Source of the DNA: Nocardia sp. NRRL S-836
GTDB lineage: Bacteria; Actinomycetota; Actinomycetes; Mycobacteriales; Pseudonocardiaceae
Assembly: GCF_001279525.1 (NCBI RefSeq)
Contig: NZ_LGDY01000103.1
Span: forward strand, 186,001 to 250,000
Direction of reading: 5' to 3'
DNA: 64,000 bases
In this document: one piece after another, positions 16,679 through 25,369 of the stretch
How positions within the stretch are numbered: position 1 is the first letter of the stretch
Layout of the letters: the number at the start of each line of letters is the position of its first letter
Made by a program: the position numbers and the translations under genes
The notes under the pieces: model-generated
The model's input: only the letters and a program-made list of their open reading frames with translations
Database searches by the model: none
Told to the model about the DNA's origin: nothing

Positions 16679-19600
16679 GTGAAGAACACGTTATTGAGGC
16701 GTGCGGTGAGCGCTGCGCTCGTCGGCGCGCTCGCACTGTTCGGACTGACACCGGCGGCAGGGGCAGCGGTCGCCCGGCTGTCCGCCACCCTGACCGCGTC
16801 GAGCACCAACGGCCCGTACGGCGCGGGCAACGCCGGTGACGGCAACCAGGCCAGCTACTGGGAGAGCGCGAACAACGCGTTCCCGCAGTGGCTCCAGGCC
16901 GACCTGGGTGCCGCGAGGAGCGTCAGCAGGGTCGTGCTGCGGCTGCCCTCGAACTGGGAGCAGCGCACGCAGACCCTGACCGTGCAGGCAAGTGCGAACG
17001 GCGCGCAGTTCAGCGACGTCGTCGGCTCTCGCGGCCAGACCTTCTCGCCCGGCGCGAACAACACGGTGACGCTGGACTTCGGCGCCACCTCCGCGCGGTA
17101 CGTGCGGGTCACGGTCACCGCGAACACCGGCTGGCAGGCCGCGCAGCTCAGCGAGCTCGAGGTGCACGGCGAGCCCGGCCCGGTCGACCCGCCGCCGGGC
17201 GACAACCTCGCGGCCGGCAAGCCCGTCGAGGAGTCCGGGCACGTGCACGACTTCGTGCCGGGCAACGCCGTCGACGGCAACACCGGCACGTACTGGGAGT
17301 CCAGCGGCCTGCCGGGCAACCTGACCGTGAAGCTGGGCACGAACGCCGACCTCACCTCGGTCGTCGTGAAGCTCAACCCGGATCCGGCCTGGGGTGCGCG
17401 CACGCAGAGCTTCGAGGTGCTGGGCCGGGCGGCGGGTGCCACGGCGTTCGCGACGCTGAAGGCCCGTGCCGACTACCGGTTCGACCCGGCGAGCGGCAAC
17501 AGCGTGACGATCCCGGTGAGCGGCCGCGCCTCCGACGTGCGGCTGCACTTCTACTCCAACACCGGCGCGCCCGGCGGCCAGGTCGCCGAGCTCCAGGTGT
17601 TCGGCGCGTCCGCCCCGGCACCCGACCTGACCGTCACGAACCTGACGTGGACGCCCGCGAACCCGAGCGAGGCCGACGCGATCCGGCTCACGGCGACCGT
17701 CCGCAACGGCGGCACCGTCGCGTCCGGCGCGACCACGCTGAACGTCACCCTCGGCGGCACCGACGCGGGCACCGCGCAGGTCGCCGGGCTCGCCCCTGGA
17801 GCCACCGCGAGCGTCAGCGTCGACGCGGGGCGGCGGGGTGCCGGGTCCTACGCGGCCGCGGCCACCGTGGACCCGGCCAACCAGGTCGCGGAGACCAACG
17901 AGGGCAACAACACCTTCACCTCCGGCTCCGCACTGGTCGTCGGCCAGGCACCGGGACCGGACCTGACCGTCGTCGGTGTCACGCCGAACCCGTCCAGCCC
18001 GGCGGCCGGTGCGGCCGTGACGTTCGCCGTGCAGGTCCAGAACCGCGGCACGGCCGCCGCCGGTGCCTCGGTGACGCGGGTCGTCGTGGGCGGGACCACG
18101 TTGAACGCGAACACCTCCGCCATCAGCGCGGGCCAGACGGTGACCGTCACCGTCGGCACGTGGACCGCCACCAACGGCGGCGCCACGGCCACCGCCACCG
18201 CCGACGCCACCGGCCAGGTCGCGGAGACCAACGAGAACAACAACACCGCGACCCGGTCCATTGTGGTCGGACGCGGCGCGGCGGTGCCGTTCACCACCTA
18301 CGAGGCGGAGGCCGGCCGGTACCAGGGTCAGCTGCTGCAGGCCGACGCGAAGCGCACGTTCGGGCACACCAACTTCGGCTCGGAGTCCTCGGGCCGCAGG
18401 TCGGTGCGGCTGGACGCGCAGGGCCAGTTCGTGGAGATCACCTCGACCGTGAGCACGAACTCGATCGTGGTGCGCAACTCGATCCCGGACGCCGCCGGTG
18501 GCGGTGGCATCGAGGCGACGATCAGCCTGTACGCCAACGACCAGTTCGTGCAGAAGCTGACCCTGTCGTCGCGCCACAGCTGGCTCTACGGCACCTGCGA
18601 CGACCCGGAGTGCCTCACCAACCGCCCCGGCGGCGACGCGCGCCGGTTGTTCGACGAGACGTCGGCGCTGCTGGCGAACAGCTACCCGGCCGGCACCCGC
18701 TTCAAGCTCCAGCGCGACGCCGGTGACACCGCTCAGTTCTACGTCATCGACCTGATCGACCTGGAGCAGGTCGCACCGGCGGCGTCCGCACCCGCGGGCT
18801 GCGTGTCGATCACGCAGTACGGCGCGACCGCGAACGACGACACCGACGACGCGGACGCCATCCAGCGCGCCGTCACGGCCGACCAGAACGGCCAGATCCC
18901 GTGCGTGTGGATCCCCGCCGGTCGGTTCCGCCAGGAGAAGAAGATCCTCACCCAGTTCACCAGCGGCGGCTACAACCAGGTCGGCATCCGCGACGTCACG
19001 ATCCGCGGCGCGGGCATGTGGCACTCGCAGCTCTTCTCGCTGACCCAGCCGCAGGACGCCGGCACGATCAACCACCCGCACGAGGGCAACTTCGGGTTCG
19101 ACATCGACGACAACACGCAGATCTCCGACATCGCGATCTTCGGTTCCGGCCGGATCCGCGGCGGTGACGGCAACGCGGAGGGCGGCGTCGGCCTCAACGG
19201 CCGCTTCGGCAAGAACACGAAGATCGCGAACGTGTGGATCGAGCACGCCAACGTCGGTGTCTGGGTCGGCCGCGACTACGCCAACCTGCCCGACCGCTGG
19301 AACCCCGGTGACGGCCTGGAGTTCTCCGGCATGCGGATCCGCGACACCTACGCCGACGGCATCAACTTCACCAACGGCACCCGCAACTCCAAGGTGTTCA
19401 ACTCGTCGTTCCGCACGACGGGCGACGACGCGCTGGCGGTGTGGGCGTCGAAGTACGTGAAGGACCAGAACGTCGACGTCGGCAGCAACAACGCGTTCCT
19501 GAACAACACGATCGCGCTGCCGTGGCGTGCCAACGGGATCGCCATCTACGGCGGTTTCGGCAACCGCGCGGAGAACAACGTCATCTCCGACACGGCGAAC

Positions 19601-20005
19601 TACCCCGGCATCATGCTGGCCACCGACCACGACCCGTTGCCGTTCTCGGGCACGACGACGCTGGCCAACAACGCGTTGTACCGCACCGGTGGCGCGTTCT
19701 GGGGTGAGGCGCAGGAGTTCGGCGCCATCACGCTGTTCTCCCAGAACCTGCCGATCCCCGGCGTCGTGATCCGCGACACCGAGATCGTCGACTCCACCTT
19801 CGACGGCATCCAGTTCAAGGGTGGCGGCAGCGGCATGCCGGACGTACAGATCACGAACGTGCGCATCGACAGGTCGAACAACGGCGCGGGCATCCTCGCG
19901 ATGGCCCAGGCCCGCGGCTCGGCGCGGCTGACGAACGTCACCATCACCAACTCCGCCGACGGCGACATCGTGAGGGAGCCCGGTACCCAGTTCGTCATCA
20001 ACTAG
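16679..20005 (+). CDS. Secreted GH87-type alpha-1,3-glucanase, second tandem copy
   Basis: An 1108-residue paralogue of the preceding protein. Order: signal peptide 1-29, F5/8 type C 32-164, F5/8 type C 172-310, two CARDB domains about 315-422 and 427-531, a CBM6/35-like module 536-698, and a GH87-like beta-helix 705-1108. It lacks the fibronectin III domain and the extra N-terminal segment of its neighbour. Aspartates D893 (YADG), D916 and D917 (GDD) keep the 23-residue spacing. The GTG start is 24 bp after the previous stop with GGAGG at 16666, so the two are co-transcribed. The tandem pair probably arose by duplication followed by domain loss or gain. Confidence 0.89.
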   Translation: MKNTLLRRAVSAALVGALALFGLTPAAGAAVARLSATLTASSTNGPYGAGNAGDGNQASYWESANNAFPQWLQADLGAARSVSRVVLRLPSNWEQRTQTLTVQASANGAQFSDVVGSRGQTFSPGANNTVTLDFGATSARYVRVTVTANTGWQAAQLSELEVHGEPGPVDPPPGDNLAAGKPVEESGHVHDFVPGNAVDGNTGTYWESSGLPGNLTVKLGTNADLTSVVVKLNPDPAWGARTQSFEVLGRAAGATAFATLKARADYRFDPASGNSVTIPVSGRASDVRLHFYSNTGAPGGQVAELQVFGASAPAPDLTVTNLTWTPANPSEADAIRLTATVRNGGTVASGATTLNVTLGGTDAGTAQVAGLAPGATASVSVDAGRRGAGSYAAAATVDPANQVAETNEGNNTFTSGSALVVGQAPGPDLTVVGVTPNPSSPAAGAAVTFAVQVQNRGTAAAGASVTRVVVGGTTLNANTSAISAGQTVTVTVGTWTATNGGATATATADATGQVAETNENNNTATRSIVVGRGAAVPFTTYEAEAGRYQGQLLQADAKRTFGHTNFGSESSGRRSVRLDAQGQFVEITSTVSTNSIVVRNSIPDAAGGGGIEATISLYANDQFVQKLTLSSRHSWLYGTCDDPECLTNRPGGDARRLFDETSALLANSYPAGTRFKLQRDAGDTAQFYVIDLIDLEQVAPAASAPAGCVSITQYGATANDDTDDADAIQRAVTADQNGQIPCVWIPAGRFRQEKKILTQFTSGGYNQVGIRDVTIRGAGMWHSQLFSLTQPQDAGTINHPHEGNFGFDIDDNTQISDIAIFGSGRIRGGDGNAEGGVGLNGRFGKNTKIANVWIEHANVGVWVGRDYANLPDRWNPGDGLEFSGMRIRDTYADGINFTNGTRNSKVFNSSFRTTGDDALAVWASKYVKDQNVDVGSNNAFLNNTIALPWRANGIAIYGGFGNRAENNVISDTANYPGIMLATDHDPLPFSGTTTLANNALYRTGGAFWGEAQEFGAITLFSQNLPIPGVVIRDTEIVDSTFDGIQFKGGGSGMPDVQITNVRIDRSNNGAGILAMAQARGSARLTNVTITNSADGDIVREPGTQFVIN

Positions 20006-20017
20006 GAGATCGTTATT

Positions 20018-20060
20018 AGAACCACCTCCGCGCGGGTACCTCCCGCACGGAGGTGGTTCT
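20018..20060 (+). promoter_or_regulatory. Strong hairpin: glucanase terminator that also covers the usp ribosome binding site
   Basis: AGAACCACCTCCG (20018-20030) pairs with CGGAGGTGGTTCT (20048-20060). After one mismatch, GCGGG pairs with CCCGC around a 5-base loop, giving an 18-pair stem. The right arm contains the GGAGG of the next gene and ends 1 base before its ATG. In a transcript reading through from the glucanases the Shine-Dalgarno would be buried. Confidence 0.75.
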
Positions 20061-20061
20061 C

Positions 20062-20907
20062 ATGTCGACGGTCGTTGTCGGTGTCGACGGCTCGGACCTG
20101 GCTCGGCGAGCCGCTCTGTGGGGCGCCGCGGAGGCTGCGCGGTGCGGTGCGGCGTTGCAGCTGGTCCAGAGCGTGCGCGCCCCGCTGCCGGAGCCGGTGT
20201 TCACGCCCGTGTCCACGCCGATCCCGGAGTTCGTGACCGAGGAGACGATGGCCCGCTCGGCGGAGGACCACCTGGCCGAGCTCGCGGAGGAGCTCCGGCA
20301 GACGTGGCCCTCGCTGCGGGTCTCCACGCGGGTGCGGGTGGGCCGCCCGGTCGACGTGCTGGCCGACGAGCCCGGCGACCTGCTGGTGCTCGGCTCCTCC
20401 GGCCGCACCGGCATCGCCGAGGTGGTCCTCGGTTCCACCGCCGCCGAACTGGTCTCGATCGGTGGCCGCCCCGTCGTGGTGACGCGTTCCGGCCCGCTGG
20501 ACGGCCGCGTGGTCGTCGGCGTCGACGGTTCCGACATCTCCGCGGAGGCCATCGGGTTCGCGTTCGCCGAACGTCACGGCCGTGACCTGCTCGCCATCCA
20601 CGCGTGGACCGACGTCGGCTGGGCCGAGCTGCCCGAGCAGGAGTGGGACCACGTCCGCGTGGACCTCGCGAAGGTGCTCGAAGAACAGCTCGCCCCGCAC
20701 CGCTCACGTCACCCGTCCGTGCACGTGGCGGCCGAGGTCGCCTTCGAGGCGCCCGCTCGCGCACTGCTCCAGGCGGCCGACGGCGCGGCCCTCCTGGCGG
20801 TCGGCAGTCACGGCCGCGGCACCGTGAAGCGTGCGATCCTGGGCTCGGTCAGCCACGCTGTGCTGCACCACGCGCCGTGCCCGGTCGCCGTGGTCCACCG
20901 GAGGTGA
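20062..20907 (+). CDS. Universal stress protein, tandem UspA domains
   Basis: A 281-residue protein made of two UspA domains (about 1-140 and 146-281). Each begins VVVGVDGS and ends with the ATP-binding loop type G-x2-G-x9-GS: GSSGRTGIAEVVLGSTAAELV in the first half, split from GSHGRGTVKRAILGSVSHAVL in the second. Such proteins bind ATP and support survival under stress such as hypoxia. I use the ATG at 20062 because GGAGG lies 8 bp upstream; an in-frame GTG at 20053 overlaps that site. Translation may be limited by the hairpin that contains the ribosome binding site. Confidence 0.92.
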   Translation: MSTVVVGVDGSDLARRAALWGAAEAARCGAALQLVQSVRAPLPEPVFTPVSTPIPEFVTEETMARSAEDHLAELAEELRQTWPSLRVSTRVRVGRPVDVLADEPGDLLVLGSSGRTGIAEVVLGSTAAELVSIGGRPVVVTRSGPLDGRVVVGVDGSDISAEAIGFAFAERHGRDLLAIHAWTDVGWAELPEQEWDHVRVDLAKVLEEQLAPHRSRHPSVHVAAEVAFEAPARALLQAADGAALLAVGSHGRGTVKRAILGSVSHAVLHHAPCPVAVVHRR

Positions 20908-20913
20908 CGTGAG

Positions 20914-21339
20914 ATGCGCGGGTCGGCCGTGCTGGTGACGTGCTTGGCCCTCGGCGGATGCGCGGGCGCCCAACCACCCGGCGTGCCGGGCGGGACTTCG
21001 GAGATGTCCGTGACGTCGGTGACGTCGGTGACGTCCTCGGTGTCCGCACCGCCCTCCTCACCGAGCCTGCCCTCGTCGACCCCGTCCGGGACCACGACGC
21101 CCTCGCGGGCGCTGGAGCCCGGGATCACGGTGCGCGGCACGGTGTCCGGTGGCGTCGAGTCCGGCTGCCTGGTCCTCGACACCGGCACCGCGCAGTACCT
21201 GCTGCTCGGCGCCGACCCCGCGATCGCGGTGGCCGGCGCCGTGGTGGAGGTGAGCGGGCGGGCTGAGCCGGGGGCGATGACGACGTGCCAGCAGGGCACG
21301 CCGTTCCAGGTGACGCGGACCCAGCGGGTCAGTTCCTGA
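20914..21339 (+). CDS. Putative small lipoprotein
   Basis: A 141-residue protein with a short signal sequence and lipobox LALGGC (Cys about residue 16), so probably anchored on the outer face of the membrane. Residues 25-70 are a Ser/Thr/Pro-rich linker, partly encoded by tandem GTGACGTCG repeats near 21010. The C-terminal 70 residues (TVRGTVSGGVESGCLVLDTG to the end) look like a small beta-barrel with two cysteines. It starts 6 bp after the usp stop and probably shares its transcript. Its last 11 bp overlap the convergent esterase gene. Function unknown. Confidence 0.75.
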   Translation: MRGSAVLVTCLALGGCAGAQPPGVPGGTSEMSVTSVTSVTSSVSAPPSSPSLPSSTPSGTTTPSRALEPGITVRGTVSGGVESGCLVLDTGTAQYLLLGADPAIAVAGAVVEVSGRAEPGAMTTCQQGTPFQVTRTQRVSS

Positions 21340-22264
21340 GCGCGTCGCCCAGGAACGCGACGGCCTGCTTGATCGCACCCTCGGCGGCATGCGTGCCGCG
21401 CAGCGCGTTGAGCATCACGAAGTCGTGGATCGCCCCGGCGTACCGGACGGCGGTGACGGGCACGCCGGCCTCCCGCAGCTTGTCCGCGTAGGCCTCGCCC
21501 TCGTCGCGCAGCACGTCGGCCTCGGCGGTGATCACCAGGGCCTGCGGCAGCCCGGCGAGCTGCTCCAGCGAGGCGCGCAGGGGTGAGGCGGTGATCTGGG
21601 CGCGTTCGAGCGGGTTGGTCGTGTACTGGTCCCAGAACCACTGCATGGCGTCGCGGCGCAGGAAGTAGCCCTCGGCGAACTGCAGGTAGGAGTCGGTGTC
21701 GAACGCCGCGTCGGTCACCGGGTAGAACAGCACCTGCGCGCGCAGCGGCACGTCACCGCGTTCCTTGGCCTGCAACGTCAGCGCCGCGGCCATGTTGCCG
21801 CCGACCGAGTCACCGGCGACCGCGATGCGCCCGGCGTCCAGACCGTGGGCGGCACCCTCGGCGACGACCCAGCGCGCGGCGGCGTAGTTCTGGTCGATCG
21901 CGACCGGGTAGCGGGCCTCCGGCGAGAGCGAGTAGTCCGGGAACACCACTGCGGCACCCGTACCGACGGCGAGCTCGCGGACCAGCCGGTCGTGGGTGTG
22001 GGCGTTGCCGAACACCCAGCCGGCGCCGTGGATGTAGAGGATCACCGGCAACGGGCCGGTGGCCCCGGCCGGCTTCACGACCCGCACGCCGAAGCCGTCC
22101 AGCGACACCCACTGCTCGTCGACCTCGGGCTTGTCGACCGCACCCGACTGCACCTCGTCGACGGCCTTGCGCCCCTCCCCCGGCCCCAGGTCGAACAGGT
22201 ACGGCGGCTTGGCGGTGGCGGCGGCGAACTCGGCGGCGGCGGGCTCGAGAACAGGGCGCTTCAT
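21329..22264 (-). CDS. Alpha/beta hydrolase, HSL-type esterase
   Basis: A 311-residue esterase/lipase of the hormone-sensitive lipase family. The oxyanion motif is HGAGW (a variant of HGGG), the nucleophile is Ser in GDSVGGN, the acid is Asp in DVLRDEGEAYA and the base is His in GAIHDFVML. There is no signal peptide. It would hydrolyse short-chain esters. ATG at 22264 has a GGAGGAAGCC ribosome binding site; the longer frame upstream lacks one. A perfect operator-like palindrome at 22306-22324 lies in its promoter region. Confidence 0.9.
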   Translation of the reverse strand: MKRPVLEPAAAEFAAATAKPPYLFDLGPGEGRKAVDEVQSGAVDKPEVDEQWVSLDGFGVRVVKPAGATGPLPVILYIHGAGWVFGNAHTHDRLVRELAVGTGAAVVFPDYSLSPEARYPVAIDQNYAAARWVVAEGAAHGLDAGRIAVAGDSVGGNMAAALTLQAKERGDVPLRAQVLFYPVTDAAFDTDSYLQFAEGYFLRRDAMQWFWDQYTTNPLERAQITASPLRASLEQLAGLPQALVITAEADVLRDEGEAYADKLREAGVPVTAVRYAGAIHDFVMLNALRGTHAAEGAIKQAVAFLGDALRN

Positions 22265-22305
22265 GGCTTCCTCCTGGCGATCCGGGCTGGACACCACAAA
22301 GGTAT

Positions 22306-22324
22306 TGCACGATTAAATCGTGCA
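22306..22324. promoter_or_regulatory. 19-bp palindromic operator upstream of the esterase
   Basis: TGCACGATTAAATCGTGCA is a perfect inverted repeat of two 9-bp arms around one base, 42 bp before the esterase start. The form fits a TetR-family operator, but no TetR gene adjoins. The left arm TGCACGAT recurs in front of the P450 gene at 5933-5950. Confidence 0.6.
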
Positions 22325-22412
22325 CAACGTAACCACGCCCTCAGCGCGAGCGGGAATAACCCGCGGACTCCGGCACGGACCGCTCGGCGGTGGCCGCGGC
22401 CCGGCCGGTTCG

Positions 22413-24413
22413 TCAGCCGACCGTGAAGCCCGCCGTGGCGCCGGTGAAGCCGGTGATCTTGCCGGTCCAGCCGGACTTCTCGTCGCCGTGGTGCACGACC
22501 CGGTAGGTGCCCGCGGGCGTGTCCGCCGGGATCTGCCAGGTGATCGTGGCGTTCGAGAACGCGACGCCGACCCGTTCCCACCGGTAGCGCGTCGACCAGT
22601 CGCCGTCGTCCGCGACCCGCACCCACTGGCCGTTGACCTGGCGCTGCACCTCCAGGAACGTCCCGTTGCGGTGCAGGTTGTTCTTCGGGTGGCCGGTGAC
22701 GAACACGGCCGTCACCGTCTCGCCGCGCGCGTAGGACGCCTTGGGGGCGCTGAGGACGTCGCCGTACCTCTTGTCGGCGGGCTTGTCGTCGAGCACGACA
22801 CCGGTCTGCAGGTTGAGCTCGGTGAACGGCGGCTTGCCCGGGTTCGGGCCCGCGGGCAGGGCGGTGCCGGCCTTCATCGACGCCGCGAGCTTGCCGAACT
22901 CCTGCTGGTAGGCGGGCGTGGTGTTGCGGCCGAAGAGGGTGGAGCCGCCCTCGTACTGCTGTGAGTCGTACTCCTCCGGCGTGGTGATGTACTGGCTGTA
23001 GTCGTTGGCGTAGCCCTGGATCAGCACGTTCCGCAGCGGCACGCCCAGTTCGGCGGCCACGGCCTTGCGGATGCGCAGGCCCGCGGTGATCGTGACCTCA
23101 CCGGGCACCGCGACGAGGTGCAGCTGTCCGATCCGGACGATCTGCAGCGGCACGACGTCCGGCGTCGCACCGATCAGCCCGGTCGGCACGAGCGAGGCTT
23201 TGGGGAACTGGCAGTCCCGCAGCCACTGCGGGACCTCCATCTGCAACGGCTCGAACAGCTTCTTCCACGGCGACTGCATGCCCTCGGAGAAGCCGGGGAT
23301 CGCCGGGCCGTCCTCGACGCTGCCCGCGATGGTCGACGCGCCGACGACGCCGGAACAGGTCGTGCCCGTCTTGCCGTCGGCGGTGAAGCGGCCGTCGACC
23401 TGCACGGCCGACATGTCCACGAACCGCATCCGCGCGTCGACACCGCCCGAGACCGCGGCCTGCGGGCCGTTGTAGATCTCCTGCGCCTTGCGGTTCTGGC
23501 GCTCGCCGATGACGCGGGCGTTCTCCCACTCGTTCTCGGTGGGGCCGGAACCGGGCCGCAGGTTGAGGTTCGGCGACATGTCACCGGCGTTGGTGTTCGG
23601 GAACGCCGCCACGAAGCCCTTCGCGTCGTCCAGGTACCGCACGCCTTCGTCGTCGTGCTCCCACCGGTAGGCCGCGTAACCCTTGTTGTCCGGGCTGATC
23701 AGCGTGTTGGCGTTGGTGATCGACGTGTTGTGCGTGGCGAACCAGCTGATCGCGCCGACGTCATCGCCGGACTGCCGGAACCGCAGCACGGTCATCTGCG
23801 GGTCGATGCCCTGCGGGAACGCGGCCCTGTCGGGGTTGCGGTCGAACGCGACGCGCGAGCGGTTCACCGAGGCGTTGGTCAGCTCGCCGAACCCGAGGCT
23901 GATCGAACCCGGCCTGAGGTCCTCGTGCGCCTCGACGACCGACTCGGTGATGCCGTCGACCACGGCGGCGAGCGCCTGCGGCTGCATGCCGAGGATCGAG
24001 AGGTTGTAGGCGAGGTTGTGCGACTGGCCGCCGGGACCGGAGTGCGTGTGTGTCGCGGACAGCAGCAGGTTCTCGCGGGTGTAGGTGGTGCCGTACCGGG
24101 CCTGGAGCTTGGTGAGCACGCCCTCCTGGACCGCGCGGAAGATCATCGCGAGGTCGGCGTTGACGTACGCGACCCGCTTGTTCGTCGCCCGGTCGACCAC
24201 GACGTAAGCGCGCGCCCGCAGCCGCTGGTGGATGCCCGTCGTCTTCTGGTCGAACTTCGAGTAGCCCATCATGCCGTTCTCGGCGGCCGGGCCGGTGACG
24301 TCCGAGATGCCCCTGCCGACGAGGTAGGGCTCGGGGTCCGCCCACGCGAACGGGCCGCTGACCAGGGCCGCTCCCGTCAGTGCCGCGACGACCGTCATGA
24401 CTGCAGTCCGCAT
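22413..24413 (-). CDS. Secreted neutral/alkaline ceramidase
   Basis: A 666-residue exported amidase of the neutral ceramidase family, which splits ceramide into sphingosine and fatty acid. After a signal peptide (1-25, ending AWA), the enzyme starts EPYLVGRGISDVTGPAAENGMMGY as in family members. Zinc-site motif THTHSGPGG is at 121-129, and TNAGDMSPN carries the family GDxSPN signature with the predicted nucleophile Ser. The C-terminal 130 residues form the usual immunoglobulin-like domain. ATG at 24413 gives a good signal peptide. Ceramidases in actinomycetes may act on eukaryotic sphingolipids; that role here is inference. Confidence 0.92.
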   Translation of the reverse strand: MRTAVMTVVAALTGAALVSGPFAWADPEPYLVGRGISDVTGPAAENGMMGYSKFDQKTTGIHQRLRARAYVVVDRATNKRVAYVNADLAMIFRAVQEGVLTKLQARYGTTYTRENLLLSATHTHSGPGGQSHNLAYNLSILGMQPQALAAVVDGITESVVEAHEDLRPGSISLGFGELTNASVNRSRVAFDRNPDRAAFPQGIDPQMTVLRFRQSGDDVGAISWFATHNTSITNANTLISPDNKGYAAYRWEHDDEGVRYLDDAKGFVAAFPNTNAGDMSPNLNLRPGSGPTENEWENARVIGERQNRKAQEIYNGPQAAVSGGVDARMRFVDMSAVQVDGRFTADGKTGTTCSGVVGASTIAGSVEDGPAIPGFSEGMQSPWKKLFEPLQMEVPQWLRDCQFPKASLVPTGLIGATPDVVPLQIVRIGQLHLVAVPGEVTITAGLRIRKAVAAELGVPLRNVLIQGYANDYSQYITTPEEYDSQQYEGGSTLFGRNTTPAYQQEFGKLAASMKAGTALPAGPNPGKPPFTELNLQTGVVLDDKPADKRYGDVLSAPKASYARGETVTAVFVTGHPKNNLHRNGTFLEVQRQVNGQWVRVADDGDWSTRYRWERVGVAFSNATITWQIPADTPAGTYRVVHHGDEKSGWTGKITGFTGATAGFTVG

Positions 24414-24439
24414 GGCCACCCCGCCGAAGTGAATGGGAT

Positions 24440-25300
24440 TCACATTTCGGAAGCCACGGTAGGTGATCCAGACCACTTCGAGCAAGTCACGGCGAGTGCG
24501 TTCGCGGTGACGACGAGCAAGATTCCGGCCCAGTGGTGCAGGTCTAGCTCCTCGCCGAGCACCACCAGCCCGGCCAGCGCGGCGAGCACCGGGTGCACGC
24601 TCATCGCCAGCCCGAACAGGCGCGCGGGCACCTTGCGCAGCGCGATCACGTCGACCGCGTAGGGCACGACGCTGCAGAACACGCCGGCACCGACCGCGTA
24701 CAGGACCGACATCCCGGTCAGCTTCCCGTGCAGCACCAGCAGCACCGCGACCGGCACGTAGAGCGTGGCGGACATCGCGGTCGCGACGGCGGGCGCCTGC
24801 AGACCGGGCAGCCGGGCCCCGACGAGCCGGTTGAGCAGGATGTACGCGGCCCAGCAGCCCGCCGCGAGCAGGCCGAGGCCGACACCGAGGTAGTCGCTGC
24901 TCGGGCCCGGCAGCACCAGCACGTACACGCCGACCGCCGCGATCAGCACGAACAGCACGTCACGGCGCGTGCGCGAGCCCCCCAGCGCCACGGCGAGCGG
25001 GCCGAGCACCTCCAGCGTGACGGCGAGACCGAGGCCGATCCGGTCGATCGCGACGTACAGGCTGAGGTTCATCGTCGCGAAGACCAGGCCGAGCGCGATC
25101 GTCGGCCACCACTGCGCCCAGGTGAAGCGGCGCAGGTTCGGGCGAGCCATCGGCAGCAGCACGGCGGCGGCCACGAACTGGCGCACGGCGACGACCCCGG
25201 CCGGGCCGATCGTGGCGAACGCGTGGGCGCCCACCGCCGCGCCGAGCTGGTTGCTGGCGGCGCTGGCGGTCATCGTCGCGAACGCCCCGGTGCTCTTCAT
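24440..25300 (-). CDS. EamA (RhtA/DMT) family exporter
   Basis: A 286-residue transporter with about ten hydrophobic helices in two EamA repeats (1-135 and 140-280). It resembles the RhtA group that exports threonine, homoserine or related amino acids (GLGLAVTLEVLGPLAVAL in repeat 1, VPARLFGLAMSVHPVLAALAGLVVLGE in repeat 2, each shown only in part here). ATG at 25300 (MKSTGAF) is chosen over an earlier in-frame start that encodes Arg-rich sequence. It is divergent from a LysR gene 69 bp away, the likely regulator. Substrate unknown. Confidence 0.88.
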   Translation of the reverse strand: MKSTGAFATMTASAASNQLGAAVGAHAFATIGPAGVVAVRQFVAAAVLLPMARPNLRRFTWAQWWPTIALGLVFATMNLSLYVAIDRIGLGLAVTLEVLGPLAVALGGSRTRRDVLFVLIAAVGVYVLVLPGPSSDYLGVGLGLLAAGCWAAYILLNRLVGARLPGLQAPAVATAMSATLYVPVAVLLVLHGKLTGMSVLYAVGAGVFCSVVPYAVDVIALRKVPARLFGLAMSVHPVLAALAGLVVLGEELDLHHWAGILLVVTANALAVTCSKWSGSPTVASEM

Positions 25301-25369
25301 GCCACCCAGCCTGCGGTTCTCCCGGCGCCGCGGGAAATGCACGGGCCGTGTCAGCTATACGCTGGACGC

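Noticed and set aside
16691..19630. 979-codon minus-strand open frame opposite the second glucanase
   Set aside because: Same antisense shadow effect, low-complexity translation.
21007..21040. Short tandem GTGACGTCG repeats
   Set aside because: They encode a Ser/Thr/Val linker of a lipoprotein; too short and too close to be a CRISPR array or regulatory iteron.
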